From NCBI GenBank assembly GCA_902767775.1, contig CACXIP010000001.1, positions 238,707-302,706 of the forward strand: DNA of 64,000 nt. Reading direction: 5' to 3'. Of the stretch, positions 1 to 8,581 are shown one piece after another. The first letter of the stretch is position 1, and every line of letters starts with the position of its first letter. The notes beneath the pieces are model-generated. The model saw nothing but the letters and a program-made list of their open reading frames with translations, ran no database searches and had not been told where the DNA came from. The position numbers and the translations under genes were made by a program. The DNA is from an uncultured Prevotellaceae bacterium. Its GTDB lineage: Bacteria > Bacteroidota > Bacteroidia > Bacteroidales > Bacteroidaceae.

Positions 1-135
1 TGCAAATGTGGCGTTTGATGTTTTCATTTGTTGCTTGTTTTTAATAATGCAAAAATACAAAAAAATGCCAACTAACAGCTGATGCGGTATAAAATATTTA
101 GTAATCTTAATAAAACGTAAACCAATGTTAATCAT

Positions 136-166
136 TTTGCAGAATCAGCAAAAATGCTTACATTTG
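136..166 (+). promoter_or_regulatory. Bacteroidetes-type promoter of the lytic transglycosylase gene
   Basis: A TTTG at 136-139 is followed after 19 nt by TACATTTG at 159-166, an exact match to the Bacteroidetes sigma-ABfr pattern TTTG-N19-TAnnTTTG. Transcription should begin near 171. That is downstream of the ATG at 168, so the promoter argues that translation starts at the GTG at 198 instead. Confidence 0.6.
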
Positions 167-197
167 CATGCAGTTTATAAAAAACCAGATCAGCAGA

Positions 198-1403
198 GTG
201 AAAAATTTCTTATTGTTTCTTGCATTTCTATTCTTGGTGGCATGCAATCAAAAAGAGGATAACGATTCTGTGGCAATGACACCTTGGGGCACTGTGGATG
301 AAGCTTCGGCCGATACCATGGAGCATTATTCTTTGGAAGAAATCTTGCAAAGCGGACAGTTGAGAGTCCTTTCCATTACCGGGGAGGAGACCTATTTCAC
401 ATATAATAAATCGACGCTCGGCCACCATTATCTTCTTGGTGAGAAATTGGCCAGTGAGCTGGGAGTGGAGTTGAAGGTCGAAGAATGCAACGATACCACC
501 GAAATGGTAACAAAGTTGCGCAATGGCGAGGCCGACCTGATCATTGTTCCTGTCAGCAAGGATGTAGCGGGGAATGACAGCTTGATTTTTTGCGGGCCTG
601 ATGTGGATGATGCACAATGGGCTGTTATGGAGTATTCCAAGGAGTTGGCAGAAAGGATAGACGAGTGGTATGTCCCGGATATGCTCTCCGAGGTAATCGA
701 AAAGCAAACTTTCATAGAGAGCATGGGCGGTGTCCAATGCCATGAGTATGCTCCTTTCTTGGACAGAAAGAGCGGCACCATCTCTGAATGGGACGATTTG
801 TTCAAGACCTATGCGCAAATAGCCAGCACAGACTGGAGACTCCTGGCTGCTATCTGTTATCAGGAGTCATGCTTCGACCCCAAGGCACGCTCTTGGGCTG
901 GGGCATGTGGCCTGATGCAGATTATGCCAGCCACGGCAGAGACTGTCGGACTTCCGATAGAGAAGATTTTTGACCCCAAGTCAAATATCGAGGCTGCGGC
1001 TAAAGTGGTCAACCAGCTCACTATGCTTTATAGGGATGTGCCCGACAATGAGGAGCGGATGAATTTCGTCTTGGCGAGTTATAATGGCGGACCGGGACAT
1101 GTCAGGGACGCAATGGCTTTGACCGAAAAGTATGGCGGAGACCAATACACATGGGCTGACGTGTCGGAATATATTCTTAAACTGAGCCAGCCGATGTATT
1201 ATCGGGATGCTGTAGTGAAATTTGGCTATATGAGAGGAACCGAAACGCATGACTATGTGGATAAGGTGCGCGCACGATACGAGGATTATGCCGGTGTCGT
1301 ACTCTCTGATGGCTCGTTTGGCGTGAATGAAACCGGTGGCTATGCTGGGGTAAACACCCAACCCACCCGAAGGGCTGGAAAACAAAACAAATACCAAATC
1401 TGA
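198..1403 (+). CDS. mltF: Membrane-bound lytic murein transglycosylase F-like lipoprotein
   Basis: It probably cleaves peptidoglycan glycan strands non-hydrolytically at the inner face of the outer membrane. From the GTG at 198 the product is about 401 residues and begins MKNFLLFLAF, with a lipobox LVAC directly after the hydrophobic core. A periplasmic-binding-protein-3-like region follows (about residues 45-190). It is shorter than in E. coli MltF. The SLT domain follows, with YQESCFDP holding the likely catalytic Glu (about residue 223), then GLMQIMPATA and ASYNGGPGH. The ATG at 168 is also in frame and adds ten polar residues, but the promoter just before it makes that start unlikely. It converges on rpmA across a shared terminator. 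The family call is firm; the start is moderately so. Confidence 0.87.
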   Translation: MKNFLLFLAFLFLVACNQKEDNDSVAMTPWGTVDEASADTMEHYSLEEILQSGQLRVLSITGEETYFTYNKSTLGHHYLLGEKLASELGVELKVEECNDTTEMVTKLRNGEADLIIVPVSKDVAGNDSLIFCGPDVDDAQWAVMEYSKELAERIDEWYVPDMLSEVIEKQTFIESMGGVQCHEYAPFLDRKSGTISEWDDLFKTYAQIASTDWRLLAAICYQESCFDPKARSWAGACGLMQIMPATAETVGLPIEKIFDPKSNIEAAAKVVNQLTMLYRDVPDNEERMNFVLASYNGGPGHVRDAMALTEKYGGDQYTWADVSEYILKLSQPMYYRDAVVKFGYMRGTETHDYVDKVRARYEDYAGVVLSDGSFGVNETGGYAGVNTQPTRRAGKQNKYQI

Positions 1404-1442
1404 TATCGTTCATAGGATATAGTATTAAGGTATATAAAAAGA

Positions 1443-1480
1443 GAAATCCCACCTCGAATGAGGCGGGATTCTTTTGTTTG
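1443..1480. terminator. Bidirectional terminator between mltF and rpmA
   Basis: An 11-bp stem (AATCCCACCTC at 1445-1455 with GAGGCGGGATT at 1460-1470, one mismatch) has a short loop. It is followed by CTTTTG on the plus strand, and by a T-rich stretch when read on the minus strand. It lies between two convergent genes and can serve both. Confidence 0.75.
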
Positions 1481-1502
1481 TTTGGAATAAGTTTACATTT
1501 GG

Positions 1503-1766
1503 TTATGCCTGAGCGTCGGGTATTACAGACACCACACTCTTGTTGCGGGCACCTTTGTGGAAATTCACCACGCCATCAACAAGTGCATACAATGTGTCGT
1601 CTTTACCAATACCTACATTCTGGCCGGGATTGTGCTTTGTGCCACGCTGACGGACAATAACATTGCCGGCAACTACACGCTGACCACCCCAAATCTTCAC
1701 GCCAAGTCGCTGTGATGCTGACTCGCGGCCGTTCTTAGAACTACCTACACCTTTTTTATGTGCCAT
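1503..1766 (-). CDS. rpmA: Large ribosomal subunit protein bL27
   Basis: This is a component of the 50S subunit near the peptidyl-transferase centre. The 87-residue product opens [16 protein letters not shown] and contains [20 protein letters not shown], the hallmark of bL27. The length is normal. It begins 18 nt after the rplU stop and forms the usual rplU-rpmA pair. A clear Shine-Dalgarno sequence (AGGAGG, 1775-1780 on the minus strand) precedes the ATG by 8 nt, which is uncommon in Bacteroidetes and fits an internal cistron. Confidence 0.97.
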   Translation of the reverse strand: MAHKKGVGSSKNGRESASQRLGVKIWGGQRVVAGNVIVRQRGTKHNPGQNVGIGKDDTLYALVDGVVNFHKGARNKSVVSVIPDAQA

Positions 1767-1784
1767 TTCTTAGTCCTCCTGATT

Positions 1785-2102
1785 TTAGCCGATTATTGAT
1801 TTGATTTCTACTTGGGTGAACTGGGCACGATGTCCGTTCTTCTTCCTTGAGTCCTTACGGCGCTTCATCTTGAAGACGATTACCTTGTCACCTTTTACCA
1901 GTGGTTTTACCACCTCACACACTACTTTTGCTCCTTCTACTGTGGGAGCACCTACTGTCACAGCTCCGTCATTGTCTACGAGGAGCACTTTCTCAAACTC
2001 AACAGACTGGCCTTCTTCCACATCTTTCATGTGGTGAACGAACAGTTTCTTTCCCTGCTCGGCCTTGAACTGCTGACCCTGGATTTCTACAATTGCGTAC
2101 AT
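1785..2102 (-). CDS. rplU: Large ribosomal subunit protein bL21
   Basis: This is a 50S protein that binds 23S rRNA. The 105-residue product begins [13 protein letters not shown] and carries [20 protein letters not shown], typical of bL21. It is the first gene of a two-gene operon with rpmA. A promoter with perfect spacing lies about 360 nt upstream on the same strand and a terminator hairpin lies between, so expression may be set by attenuation in the leader. A second possible -7 element, TAATTTTG (2188-2195, minus), lies closer but has no matching -33 element. Confidence 0.97.
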   Translation of the reverse strand: MYAIVEIQGQQFKAEQGKKLFVHHMKDVEEGQSVEFEKVLLVDNDGAVTVGAPTVEGAKVVCEVVKPLVKGDKVIVFKMKRRKDSRKKNGHRAQFTQVEIKSIIG

Positions 2103-2370
2103 TTATTTATTGAAATAACAGGTTTTTCCGCAAGGCGGATGGCATCGTGCCACCACTTGTTGAAGCCTCCACGGACTAAATCGGCTGCAAAATTAGTGTT
2201 TTTTTCTGAATCTTTGATTTTTGAATTGTATTTTATAGATTTATTTAACAGATTTTAAATAAATCAAAAGTCTCTGTTTGTGTTCATTTATACTTTTTCA
2301 TTTTGAATGTCTCTTTTGCTTCTTTTCTCCTTTTGTGATAATCTTGTCTGAATAGTTGAAAAAGTGACAT

Positions 2371-2403
2371 AAAAAAAGCGATGACCTTCTCAGGCGACCG
2401 CTT
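2371..2403 (-). terminator. Intrinsic terminator or attenuator in the rplU leader
   Basis: Read on the minus strand, a stem AAGCGGTCGCCT / AGGTCATCGCTT (GAGA loop, one mismatch and two G-U pairs) is followed by seven T residues (2371-2377). No minus-strand gene lies upstream of it. It therefore terminates either a small RNA or the leader of rplU. Confidence 0.6.
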
Positions 2404-2460
2404 CGAATCTTCAATAGGTATTAGTTTTTTTTAAGGTAAAAAGATTGTTTTCAGGATAAC
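2372..2460 (-). ncRNA. Candidate small RNA or attenuated rplU leader, about 90 nt
   Basis: A consensus promoter at 2465-2495 predicts a minus-strand transcript starting near 2460. It reaches a terminator hairpin with a T-tract about 90 nt later and has no convincing reading frame. AAGATT and AATCTT segments (2441-2446, 2406-2411) could pair within it. It is either a free-standing small RNA or the 5' part of the rplU-rpmA mRNA, controlled by transcription termination. I do not recognise a known RNA family. Confidence 0.4.
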
Positions 2461-2464
2461 GATG

Positions 2465-2495
2465 CAAAGGTAAACCTTTTTTATCAATACCCAAA
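2465..2495 (-). promoter_or_regulatory. Consensus promoter upstream of the rplU leader
   Basis: On the minus strand, TTTG (2492-2495) is followed by 19 nt and then TACCTTTG (2465-2472), a perfect Bacteroidetes housekeeping promoter pattern. The first gene downstream on this strand is rplU, about 360 nt away, with a terminator hairpin in between. The rest of the 2103-2693 gap shows no supported gene. Confidence 0.6.
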
Positions 2496-2676
2496 AGGAT
2501 TTAAGCAAATTTTTTCAACACCATTTTGCTGTGTGCCCACACATTTCAAAAATTAACAAAAATTATAATATTTAACTGCGTAATCGATTGATTTGTTTCT
2601 GGGATTGATGCTTTTTTATTTTTACCAATCCATTTCAAACAGATAAGCGGATAGCTGTTTTTTTAGTTTTGAAAGA

Positions 2677-2706
2677 TTGCAGACTGAAAAAAAATGTTTA
2701 ATTTTG
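2677..2706 (+). promoter_or_regulatory. Promoter of the GH2 beta-galactosidase gene
   Basis: TTG (2677-2679), 19 nt, then TAATTTTG (2699-2706) match the Bacteroidetes promoter pattern. Transcription would start near 2711. The in-frame ATG at 2694 lies inside the promoter and cannot be the start; the ATG at 2727 fits. Confidence 0.5.
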
Positions 2707-2726
2707 CAGAAATAACGAATCAATAT

Positions 2727-5144
2727 ATGAGACATCTTTTGCTTTTGTCAGGTGTCGTCTTCATGCAAACTCTCTTGTCTGTTTGTAATGCACAGGTGAG
2801 GCAGGAGATGACTCTTTCTGATGGATGGTGGTTTTCCCGTGACAGTGTGGAATGGCAGGAAGTGACTGTTCCCCATGATTGGGCAATAGCAGGTCCTTTT
2901 GACAAAAAATGGGATTTGCAGTATGTTGCCATAGAGCAGAATGGTGAAAAGGAAAAAACAGAGAAGTCAGGAAGGTCTGGCGCCTTGCCCTGGGTTGGAA
3001 AAGGCTATTATAAGAAAGAGCTTGAAATCCGTGAGCAACCCGCTTTTGCCATGTTGGTATTTGATGGTGCCATGAGTGAGCCTGTCGTTAGAATCAATGG
3101 GCAGTATGCTGGGCGATGGGCATATGGATACAACGCATTCCGCATCGATGCCACCTCTCTTCTGCACAAGGGGACCAACATCATTGAAGTCTCACTCAAT
3201 AATATGGAGGAAAGCAGCAGATGGTATCCCGGAGGAGGTATTTACCGGCCGGTCACCCTCATTCTGGGACAGCGGGCGATGCTTGACGATTGGGAGACAT
3301 ATTTCCGTACGGTTAAAATTGAGAATGATGCAGCCACTGTTGATGTGGGTGTTGCAGCAAAAGGAGATTATCATGACGGATATTGGGCTGTGGATGTGGC
3401 ATTGCGAGACACAAAAGGTTGCATTGTTGCACAGAGTCATTCTCCAATAGCAAAGGACGGTACCTTCAACGATAAGTTGAAGGTGGAGAAACCTCATCTC
3501 TGGTCTCCTGAGTCACCTTATTTATATATATTGGAGACAAAATTGTATCATCATCTGCAACTTGTGGACGAGAAAAAGACCAAGGTGGGCATCAGGACGG
3601 TTGCTGTGGGAAAGGATATCGGTTTTCAACTCAATGGTCAGACTCGTAAAATAAAGGGTGTGTGTCTGCACCATGATTTGGGTCCCTTGGGGGCTGCTGT
3701 CAACAAGGCTGCGCTTATCCGACAAATCCGTTTGATGAAGGAGATGGGGTGTGATGCCATACGCACGGCTCACAACATGCCCTCCACCATGCAGATGGAG
3801 GTATGTGATTCCATGGGAATGATGGTGATGGCGGAGAGTTTTGATATGTGGATTTATCCGAAATGCAAGAACGGATATGCACGGTTTTTCAAGGAATGGA
3901 GTGACCGTGACATCGAGAATCTTGTCAAGTGCCACCGCAACCATCCTTCAATCATCATGTGGAGCATAGGCAATGAGATACCGGAGCAATGGAGTGAGGA
4001 AGGAAGGAATATTGCAGCCCATTTGCAAAATATTTGCCATGAGTTAGACCCCTCACGACCCGTCACACAAGGTATGGATAGGGCAGAGGCAGCTCTGAAG
4101 TCGGGTTTTGCCCAGACAATGGATGTTCCAGGATTCAATTACAGGGTGCACAAATATGAGAACAACATCAAGCAGTTGCCTCAGGGTTTTCTGTTAGGGT
4201 CGGAAACGGCATCAACGGTGAGTTCAAGAGGTGTGTACAAGTTTCCTGTGGAAATATCCAATCATGCGGTATACAACGACGGACAGTGCTCGAGTTATGA
4301 CACCGAGTATTGCTCGTGGAGCAATCTGCCTGATGACGACTGGTGTATGCAGGATGATTACCCTTGGGTTATCGGCGAGTTTGTATGGACTGGTTTCGAC
4401 TACTTGGGCGAACCGACTCCTTATGATGAGTATTGGCCGTCCAGAAGCAGTTATTTTGGCATCTGCGATTTGGCGGGATTGCCCAAAGACCGGTATTTCC
4501 TCTATAGAAGCAAGTGGAACCAGCAGAAGCATACGTTGCATGTGCTCCCCCATTGGACCTGGCAGGGAAGAGAGGGCAAGACCACACCTGTGTATTGCTA
4601 TACCGATTGGCCTGAGGCGGAGTTGTTTGTCAATGGAGTAAGCCAGGGACGCAAGTCCAAGAATCCCTCATCAAGGCTCGACAGGTATAGGCTGAGGTGG
4701 AATGATGTCGTTTATGCGCCAGGTGAGATAAAAGTTGTGGCCTATGACAGCAACGGGCAGGCAGTAGACGAGAAAACCGTCAGGACGGCGGGGAAAGCTG
4801 CCGCTTTGAGGCTGGAACCAGACAAGAAACTGCTTTCTTCCGATGGCAACGACCTTTCTTTCATCACAGTCAGCATGGTTGATAAAGATGGCAACCTGGT
4901 GCCGCAAGCCGACCTCCAACTCTCTTTTGAAGTGAGCGGTGCCGGTTTGTTCAAGGCGGCGTGCAATGGCGACGCCACGTCTTTAGAACCATTCACACAG
5001 CCCACCATGAGGCTGTTCAATGGACAGTTAGTCCTTGTTGTACAGACAAAAAAGGAGAAGGGAGATATCTTGGTGAAGGTCAAAGAGGTAACAAATAGGA
5101 AACAAGGCGGTATCTCTTCCGAACTGACACTCCGGGCAGAGTAA
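2727..5144 (+). CDS. Secreted glycoside hydrolase family 2 beta-galactosidase-like enzyme
   Basis: It is predicted to hydrolyse terminal beta-linked galactose or a related sugar in the periplasm or at the surface. The 805-residue product starts MRHLLLLSGVVF and has a signal peptide ending near CNAQ. The order is an N-terminal sugar-binding jelly roll (GRWAYGYNAFR, SSRWYPGGGIYRPV), an Ig-like domain, then the TIM barrel. The barrel has acid/base Glu417 in SIGNEIPEQW and nucleophile Glu493 in LGSETAS. A DUF4982-like segment (TDWPEAELFVNG) and a C-terminal Ig-like domain follow, as in many Bacteroidetes GH2 enzymes. Activity within GH2 (galactosidase, glucuronidase, mannosidase) cannot be settled by sequence. 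It has its own promoter and stands 67 bp before the BspA-like gene. Confidence 0.85.
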   Translation: MRHLLLLSGVVFMQTLLSVCNAQVRQEMTLSDGWWFSRDSVEWQEVTVPHDWAIAGPFDKKWDLQYVAIEQNGEKEKTEKSGRSGALPWVGKGYYKKELEIREQPAFAMLVFDGAMSEPVVRINGQYAGRWAYGYNAFRIDATSLLHKGTNIIEVSLNNMEESSRWYPGGGIYRPVTLILGQRAMLDDWETYFRTVKIENDAATVDVGVAAKGDYHDGYWAVDVALRDTKGCIVAQSHSPIAKDGTFNDKLKVEKPHLWSPESPYLYILETKLYHHLQLVDEKKTKVGIRTVAVGKDIGFQLNGQTRKIKGVCLHHDLGPLGAAVNKAALIRQIRLMKEMGCDAIRTAHNMPSTMQMEVCDSMGMMVMAESFDMWIYPKCKNGYARFFKEWSDRDIENLVKCHRNHPSIIMWSIGNEIPEQWSEEGRNIAAHLQNICHELDPSRPVTQGMDRAEAALKSGFAQTMDVPGFNYRVHKYENNIKQLPQGFLLGSETASTVSSRGVYKFPVEISNHAVYNDGQCSSYDTEYCSWSNLPDDDWCMQDDYPWVIGEFVWTGFDYLGEPTPYDEYWPSRSSYFGICDLAGLPKDRYFLYRSKWNQQKHTLHVLPHWTWQGREGKTTPVYCYTDWPEAELFVNGVSQGRKSKNPSSRLDRYRLRWNDVVYAPGEIKVVAYDSNGQAVDEKTVRTAGKAAALRLEPDKKLLSSDGNDLSFITVSMVDKDGNLVPQADLQLSFEVSGAGLFKAACNGDATSLEPFTQPTMRLFNGQLVLVVQTKKEKGDILVKVKEVTNRKQGGISSELTLRAE

Positions 5145-5211
5145 TTGGTTGTGCTTCTCTTTTGGCCGATTCTTCTTGACTACGATTATGAATGCAGAAA
5201 TGATGAAATAA

Positions 5212-6972
5212 ATGGCATGTAGATTATTGACAACACTGATTTCATGGATGCTCACCCTGCAAGTGATGGCACAATATGATTTGTATGTGTCGTTGCTTGA
5301 GGATGGCACCTTGGAAGAAATGGTGGAACTGATTACCGAGAAAGCCCATTATTCTGTCAGGTCGATGAAGGTCAACGGACCCATCAACGGCACAGACATG
5401 ATGTTCATTCGTGATATGTGTGGAGTCAGGGATTTGGACACTCCAACCGAAGGTCAGTTGAGAATACTCGATTTGACAGATGCCTATGTGGTTGAATCGC
5501 CTGCTGTTTACCTGTCCATGTATGGTGTGGACTTCACCACACAGGATTCCCATTTTGGAAGCGGATTTCTTTACAATTGCCAACAATTGGAGGAAATCAT
5601 TTTGCCCATGGGAACCATTTCCATCGACACACTTGCATTTGCCAAGTGTTCATCCCTCAAGGACGTGATGATTCCAGAAGGGGTCCGGCACATTGGATAT
5701 GGGGCTTTCTATGGATGTTCCAATCTTCATTATCTCAGTATTCCTGATTTGGTATCTGTTGTTGAGGAAGGGGCTTTTCAATATATGGACAATCTTGAGG
5801 AACTGTCTCTTGGAGATGCGGTTGCGTCACTCGACAATGCGGCCATCCTTGGCGACAAACGCTTGCAAATCATTAATTTAGGCGATAAGTTCAAGGATTA
5901 CAGTCCGATTATGTTCTACAATGCGCCCTCCCTTTCCAATGTCAATGTCACCCCAGGCAACCCATATTATTCTTCATTAGACGGGGTGCTCTTCTCATTT
6001 AGCAAGGACTCTCTTGTGGTTTTTCCCCCAGCATCTCTGATGACGGATTATGAAATCCCTGAAGAGGTGAGACATGTCGCACCCTATGCATTTTGCAATG
6101 CATCCAAGTTGAGGTCTGTCGTCATGCCGTCTTCCATGCAGGTGATCGACACTTTGGCTTTTTATGGATGTGCTTCCCTTTCTGAAGTTCAGCTCAACGA
6201 AGGACTTAGAACGCTGAAATTGGGGGCATTTGCCAATACTTCAGGTGAAGCATCCTCTCTTGTCAGTGTTTCTTTGCCGGCTACAGTAGAGAAGATAGAA
6301 GGCGGCGCGTTCCTTTTCCAGACCGCAACCATTCGTGTCAGCGAACAGAATGAGCATTATGTGTCGGATGATTCCGGCATCCTTTATGACAAGGAGAAGA
6401 CCGTCGTTTGCCATGTCCCATGCCTCATCAGCCAACTGGATTTGGCACAAACTGTTGACAGTGTGGCTCCTTATGCCTTTGCCGGCATATCTGCGCCAGT
6501 TGTTTATCTGAGTGATCAGGTACAGCATATTGGCGACGGTGCCTTTTTGTGCGCTGCTTCACAACAGATAACCCTTGGACATGGGGTAGAGGGCATTGGC
6601 AACTGGATTGTGGATGGGTGTGCCCAACTGAAGTCATTATATTGCTTCGCTTCTCCCAAAGACAATCAGGTGGCAGCCGAGGCTTTCTATGACCATGGAG
6701 GGAATGTGGTACGGCAATGCGTGCTTTATGTCCTGCCGGGTAAAACAAATGTTTTTATGCAGAAAAAAGGATTTGCAGATGCTGACGGAAATTCCTATTT
6801 CGCAGCTGTTAGGGAAATGGTCGGCGCTGACAATATCAATACGATAGAGAGACATGGCGTTTCAAGTGGACATGTCTTTGACCTGAAAGGGCAGATGATA
6901 CCAACCACTCAAAAGGGTATGCGTATAGTTGTCTTGCCTGATGGAAAGGGCATAAAGACTATTGAAAGATAG
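5212..6972 (+). CDS. BspA-type leucine-rich-repeat secreted protein
   Basis: This is a surface or secreted protein, probably for adhesion or protein binding. A short signal peptide (MACRLLTTLISWMLTLQVMA) is followed by tandem LRR_5 repeats over about residues 110-500. The recurring pattern is LxxhxIPxxVxxIGxxAFxxCxxL, for example MIPEGVRHIGYGAFYGCSNL. The C-terminal 35 residues (VFDLKGQMIPTTQKGMRIVV) resemble the short sorting-like tails of other secreted proteins in this window. It follows the GH2 gene by 67 bp and precedes queH by 35 bp. I saw no promoter of its own. Confidence 0.85.
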   Translation: MACRLLTTLISWMLTLQVMAQYDLYVSLLEDGTLEEMVELITEKAHYSVRSMKVNGPINGTDMMFIRDMCGVRDLDTPTEGQLRILDLTDAYVVESPAVYLSMYGVDFTTQDSHFGSGFLYNCQQLEEIILPMGTISIDTLAFAKCSSLKDVMIPEGVRHIGYGAFYGCSNLHYLSIPDLVSVVEEGAFQYMDNLEELSLGDAVASLDNAAILGDKRLQIINLGDKFKDYSPIMFYNAPSLSNVNVTPGNPYYSSLDGVLFSFSKDSLVVFPPASLMTDYEIPEEVRHVAPYAFCNASKLRSVVMPSSMQVIDTLAFYGCASLSEVQLNEGLRTLKLGAFANTSGEASSLVSVSLPATVEKIEGGAFLFQTATIRVSEQNEHYVSDDSGILYDKEKTVVCHVPCLISQLDLAQTVDSVAPYAFAGISAPVVYLSDQVQHIGDGAFLCAASQQITLGHGVEGIGNWIVDGCAQLKSLYCFASPKDNQVAAEAFYDHGGNVVRQCVLYVLPGKTNVFMQKKGFADADGNSYFAAVREMVGADNINTIERHGVSSGHVFDLKGQMIPTTQKGMRIVVLPDGKGIKTIER

Positions 6973-7007
6973 TCCTTGCCCAACACTATCAACTTAATCC
7001 AACACAA

Positions 7008-7601
7008 ATGGTAAAAAACCGAATGCCTGCTATCATTATACCGGAAGGAGTCAGCGAAGTGCTGCTCCATGCATGTTGTGCGCCTTGTTCGTCAGCTATC
7101 GTGGAATGGATGCTTGAGCATGGCGTGAAGCCGGTCATCTTCTATTTCAACCCCAACATCTATCCTTTGGATGAATATACCATCAGGAAAGAAGAGAGCA
7201 AACGGCATGCAGATACCCTCGGCTTAAGATGGATTGATGGGGACTATGACCATGAGTCATGGTGCGGCGTTGTCCGTGGACTGGAGAATGAGCCTGAACG
7301 GGGAAAACGATGCCAGAAATGCTTCGAAATGAGACTAAGGGCAACTGCAGAGAAAGCGGCAGAGTTGGGGATAAGGGCATTTACGACAACCTTGGCTTCC
7401 TCTCGTTGGAAAAGCATCGAACAAATCTTTCAGGCAGGAATGAAAGCGCAGCAAGAAGTGGAGGGCACTCTCTTCTGGGCTCAGAATTGGCGTAAAGGCG
7501 GACTCTATGAGCGAAGAAATGTGTTGTTGAGGCAATTCAACTTCTACAACCAAAAGTATTGTGGATGCGAGTACAGTATTTCAAATGTGAATAGAATATG
7601 A
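7008..7601 (+). CDS. queH: Epoxyqueuosine reductase QueH
   Basis: It catalyses the last step of queuosine synthesis, reducing epoxyqueuosine to queuosine in tRNA. The 197-residue product has the paired-cysteine motif HACCAPCS (Cys23, Cys24, Cys27), RCQKCFEMRL (Cys102, Cys105), TTTLASSRWK and a C-terminal YCGCEYS, all expected of QueH (formerly DUF208). It is the non-QueG type, which binds an iron-sulfur cluster. Its stop overlaps the next gene's start (ATGA), so the two are co-translated. No other queuosine gene is in the window. Confidence 0.93.
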   Translation: MVKNRMPAIIIPEGVSEVLLHACCAPCSSAIVEWMLEHGVKPVIFYFNPNIYPLDEYTIRKEESKRHADTLGLRWIDGDYDHESWCGVVRGLENEPERGKRCQKCFEMRLRATAEKAAELGIRAFTTTLASSRWKSIEQIFQAGMKAQQEVEGTLFWAQNWRKGGLYERRNVLLRQFNFYNQKYCGCEYSISNVNRI

Positions 7602-8581
7602 AATATATCAGATGGGGCTTCATCGGATGTGGTGAGGTGACGGAGATAAAAAGTGGTCCTGCCTTCAGCGATGTCGAAGGTTCCAGTGTCGTAGCTGTCA
7701 TGAGCAGGACAAAGAGCAATGCAAAGTCATATGCTGAGAGACATCATATCAAAAGGTGGTATACAGATGCACAGCAACTGATTGACGACCCTGATGTCAA
7801 TGCCGTATATATAGCCACTCCTCCCTCAAGCCATGCCACTTATGCCATTATGGCTATGAAAGCCGGCAAGCCTGTCTATGTGGAGAAACCTTTGGCTTCC
7901 AACTATGAGGACTGTGCCAGGGTCAACCGGGTGAGTGAGCAGACCGGCATGCCCTGTTTTGTGGCTTACTATAGAAGATACCTTCCTTATTTCCAGCGAG
8001 TGAAGGAAATTGTCAAAAATGGTGTCATAGGAAAAATCATCAATGTGCAGGTGAGGTTTGCATGCCCTCCAAGGGAGATTGACTATGCTGCTCCAGAGAA
8101 TTTGCCATGGAGGCTGAAGCCCGAAATCTCGGGAGGGGGGTATTTTTATGACCTGGCTCCTCATCAGCTCGACCTGCTGCAAGACCTGTTTGGTGTCATT
8201 GTAGACGCAAAGGGAATATGTGCCAACAGAGGGGGACTTTATTCTGCCGAGGACACACTCAGCGCATGCTTTAAGTTCGAGAACGGACTTCCCGGAAGCG
8301 GGTCATGGTGCTTTGTGGGGCATGAGTCGGCAAGGGAGGACCGAATAGAGGTGATTGGTGATCAGGGAATCGTCAGTTTCTCTGTATTTGACTACGAACC
8401 CATACAGTTGGTGACAAGTGAAGGAAAAACACAAATCACAGTGCCCAATCCTCCGTATGTCCAACTGCCGATAATAGAGGCTGTCATTCACCATTTGCAG
8501 GGATTCGGACTATGCACCTGCACAAGTGTGTCTGCCACTCCGGTCAACTGGGTGCTCGACCGTATTTTGGGTAAATTCTGA
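7598..8581 (+). CDS. Gfo/Idh/MocA family oxidoreductase
   Basis: This is an NAD(P)-dependent sugar or polyol dehydrogenase of the GFO/IDH/MocA family, probably cytoplasmic. The N-terminal Rossmann fold shows WGFIGCGEVTE. The family motif EKP is at residues 96-98 (YVEKPLASNYEDC), followed by the alpha/beta C-terminal domain with GGGYFYDLAPHQLDLL, where the His of the active-site helix lies. The length of 327 residues is usual. It overlaps queH by four bases and the DUF4421 gene by one. The substrate is unknown. Confidence 0.88.
   Translation: MKYIRWGFIGCGEVTEIKSGPAFSDVEGSSVVAVMSRTKSNAKSYAERHHIKRWYTDAQQLIDDPDVNAVYIATPPSSHATYAIMAMKAGKPVYVEKPLASNYEDCARVNRVSEQTGMPCFVAYYRRYLPYFQRVKEIVKNGVIGKIINVQVRFACPPREIDYAAPENLPWRLKPEISGGGYFYDLAPHQLDLLQDLFGVIVDAKGICANRGGLYSAEDTLSACFKFENGLPGSGSWCFVGHESAREDRIEVIGDQGIVSFSVFDYEPIQLVTSEGKTQITVPNPPYVQLPIIEAVIHHLQGFGLCTCTSVSATPVNWVLDRILGKF

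Noticed and set aside
50-57. CAAAAATA as a promoter for a leftward gene
   Set aside because: The -7 element is present but no -33 element occurs at 18-21 nt, and the gene to the left is outside the window.
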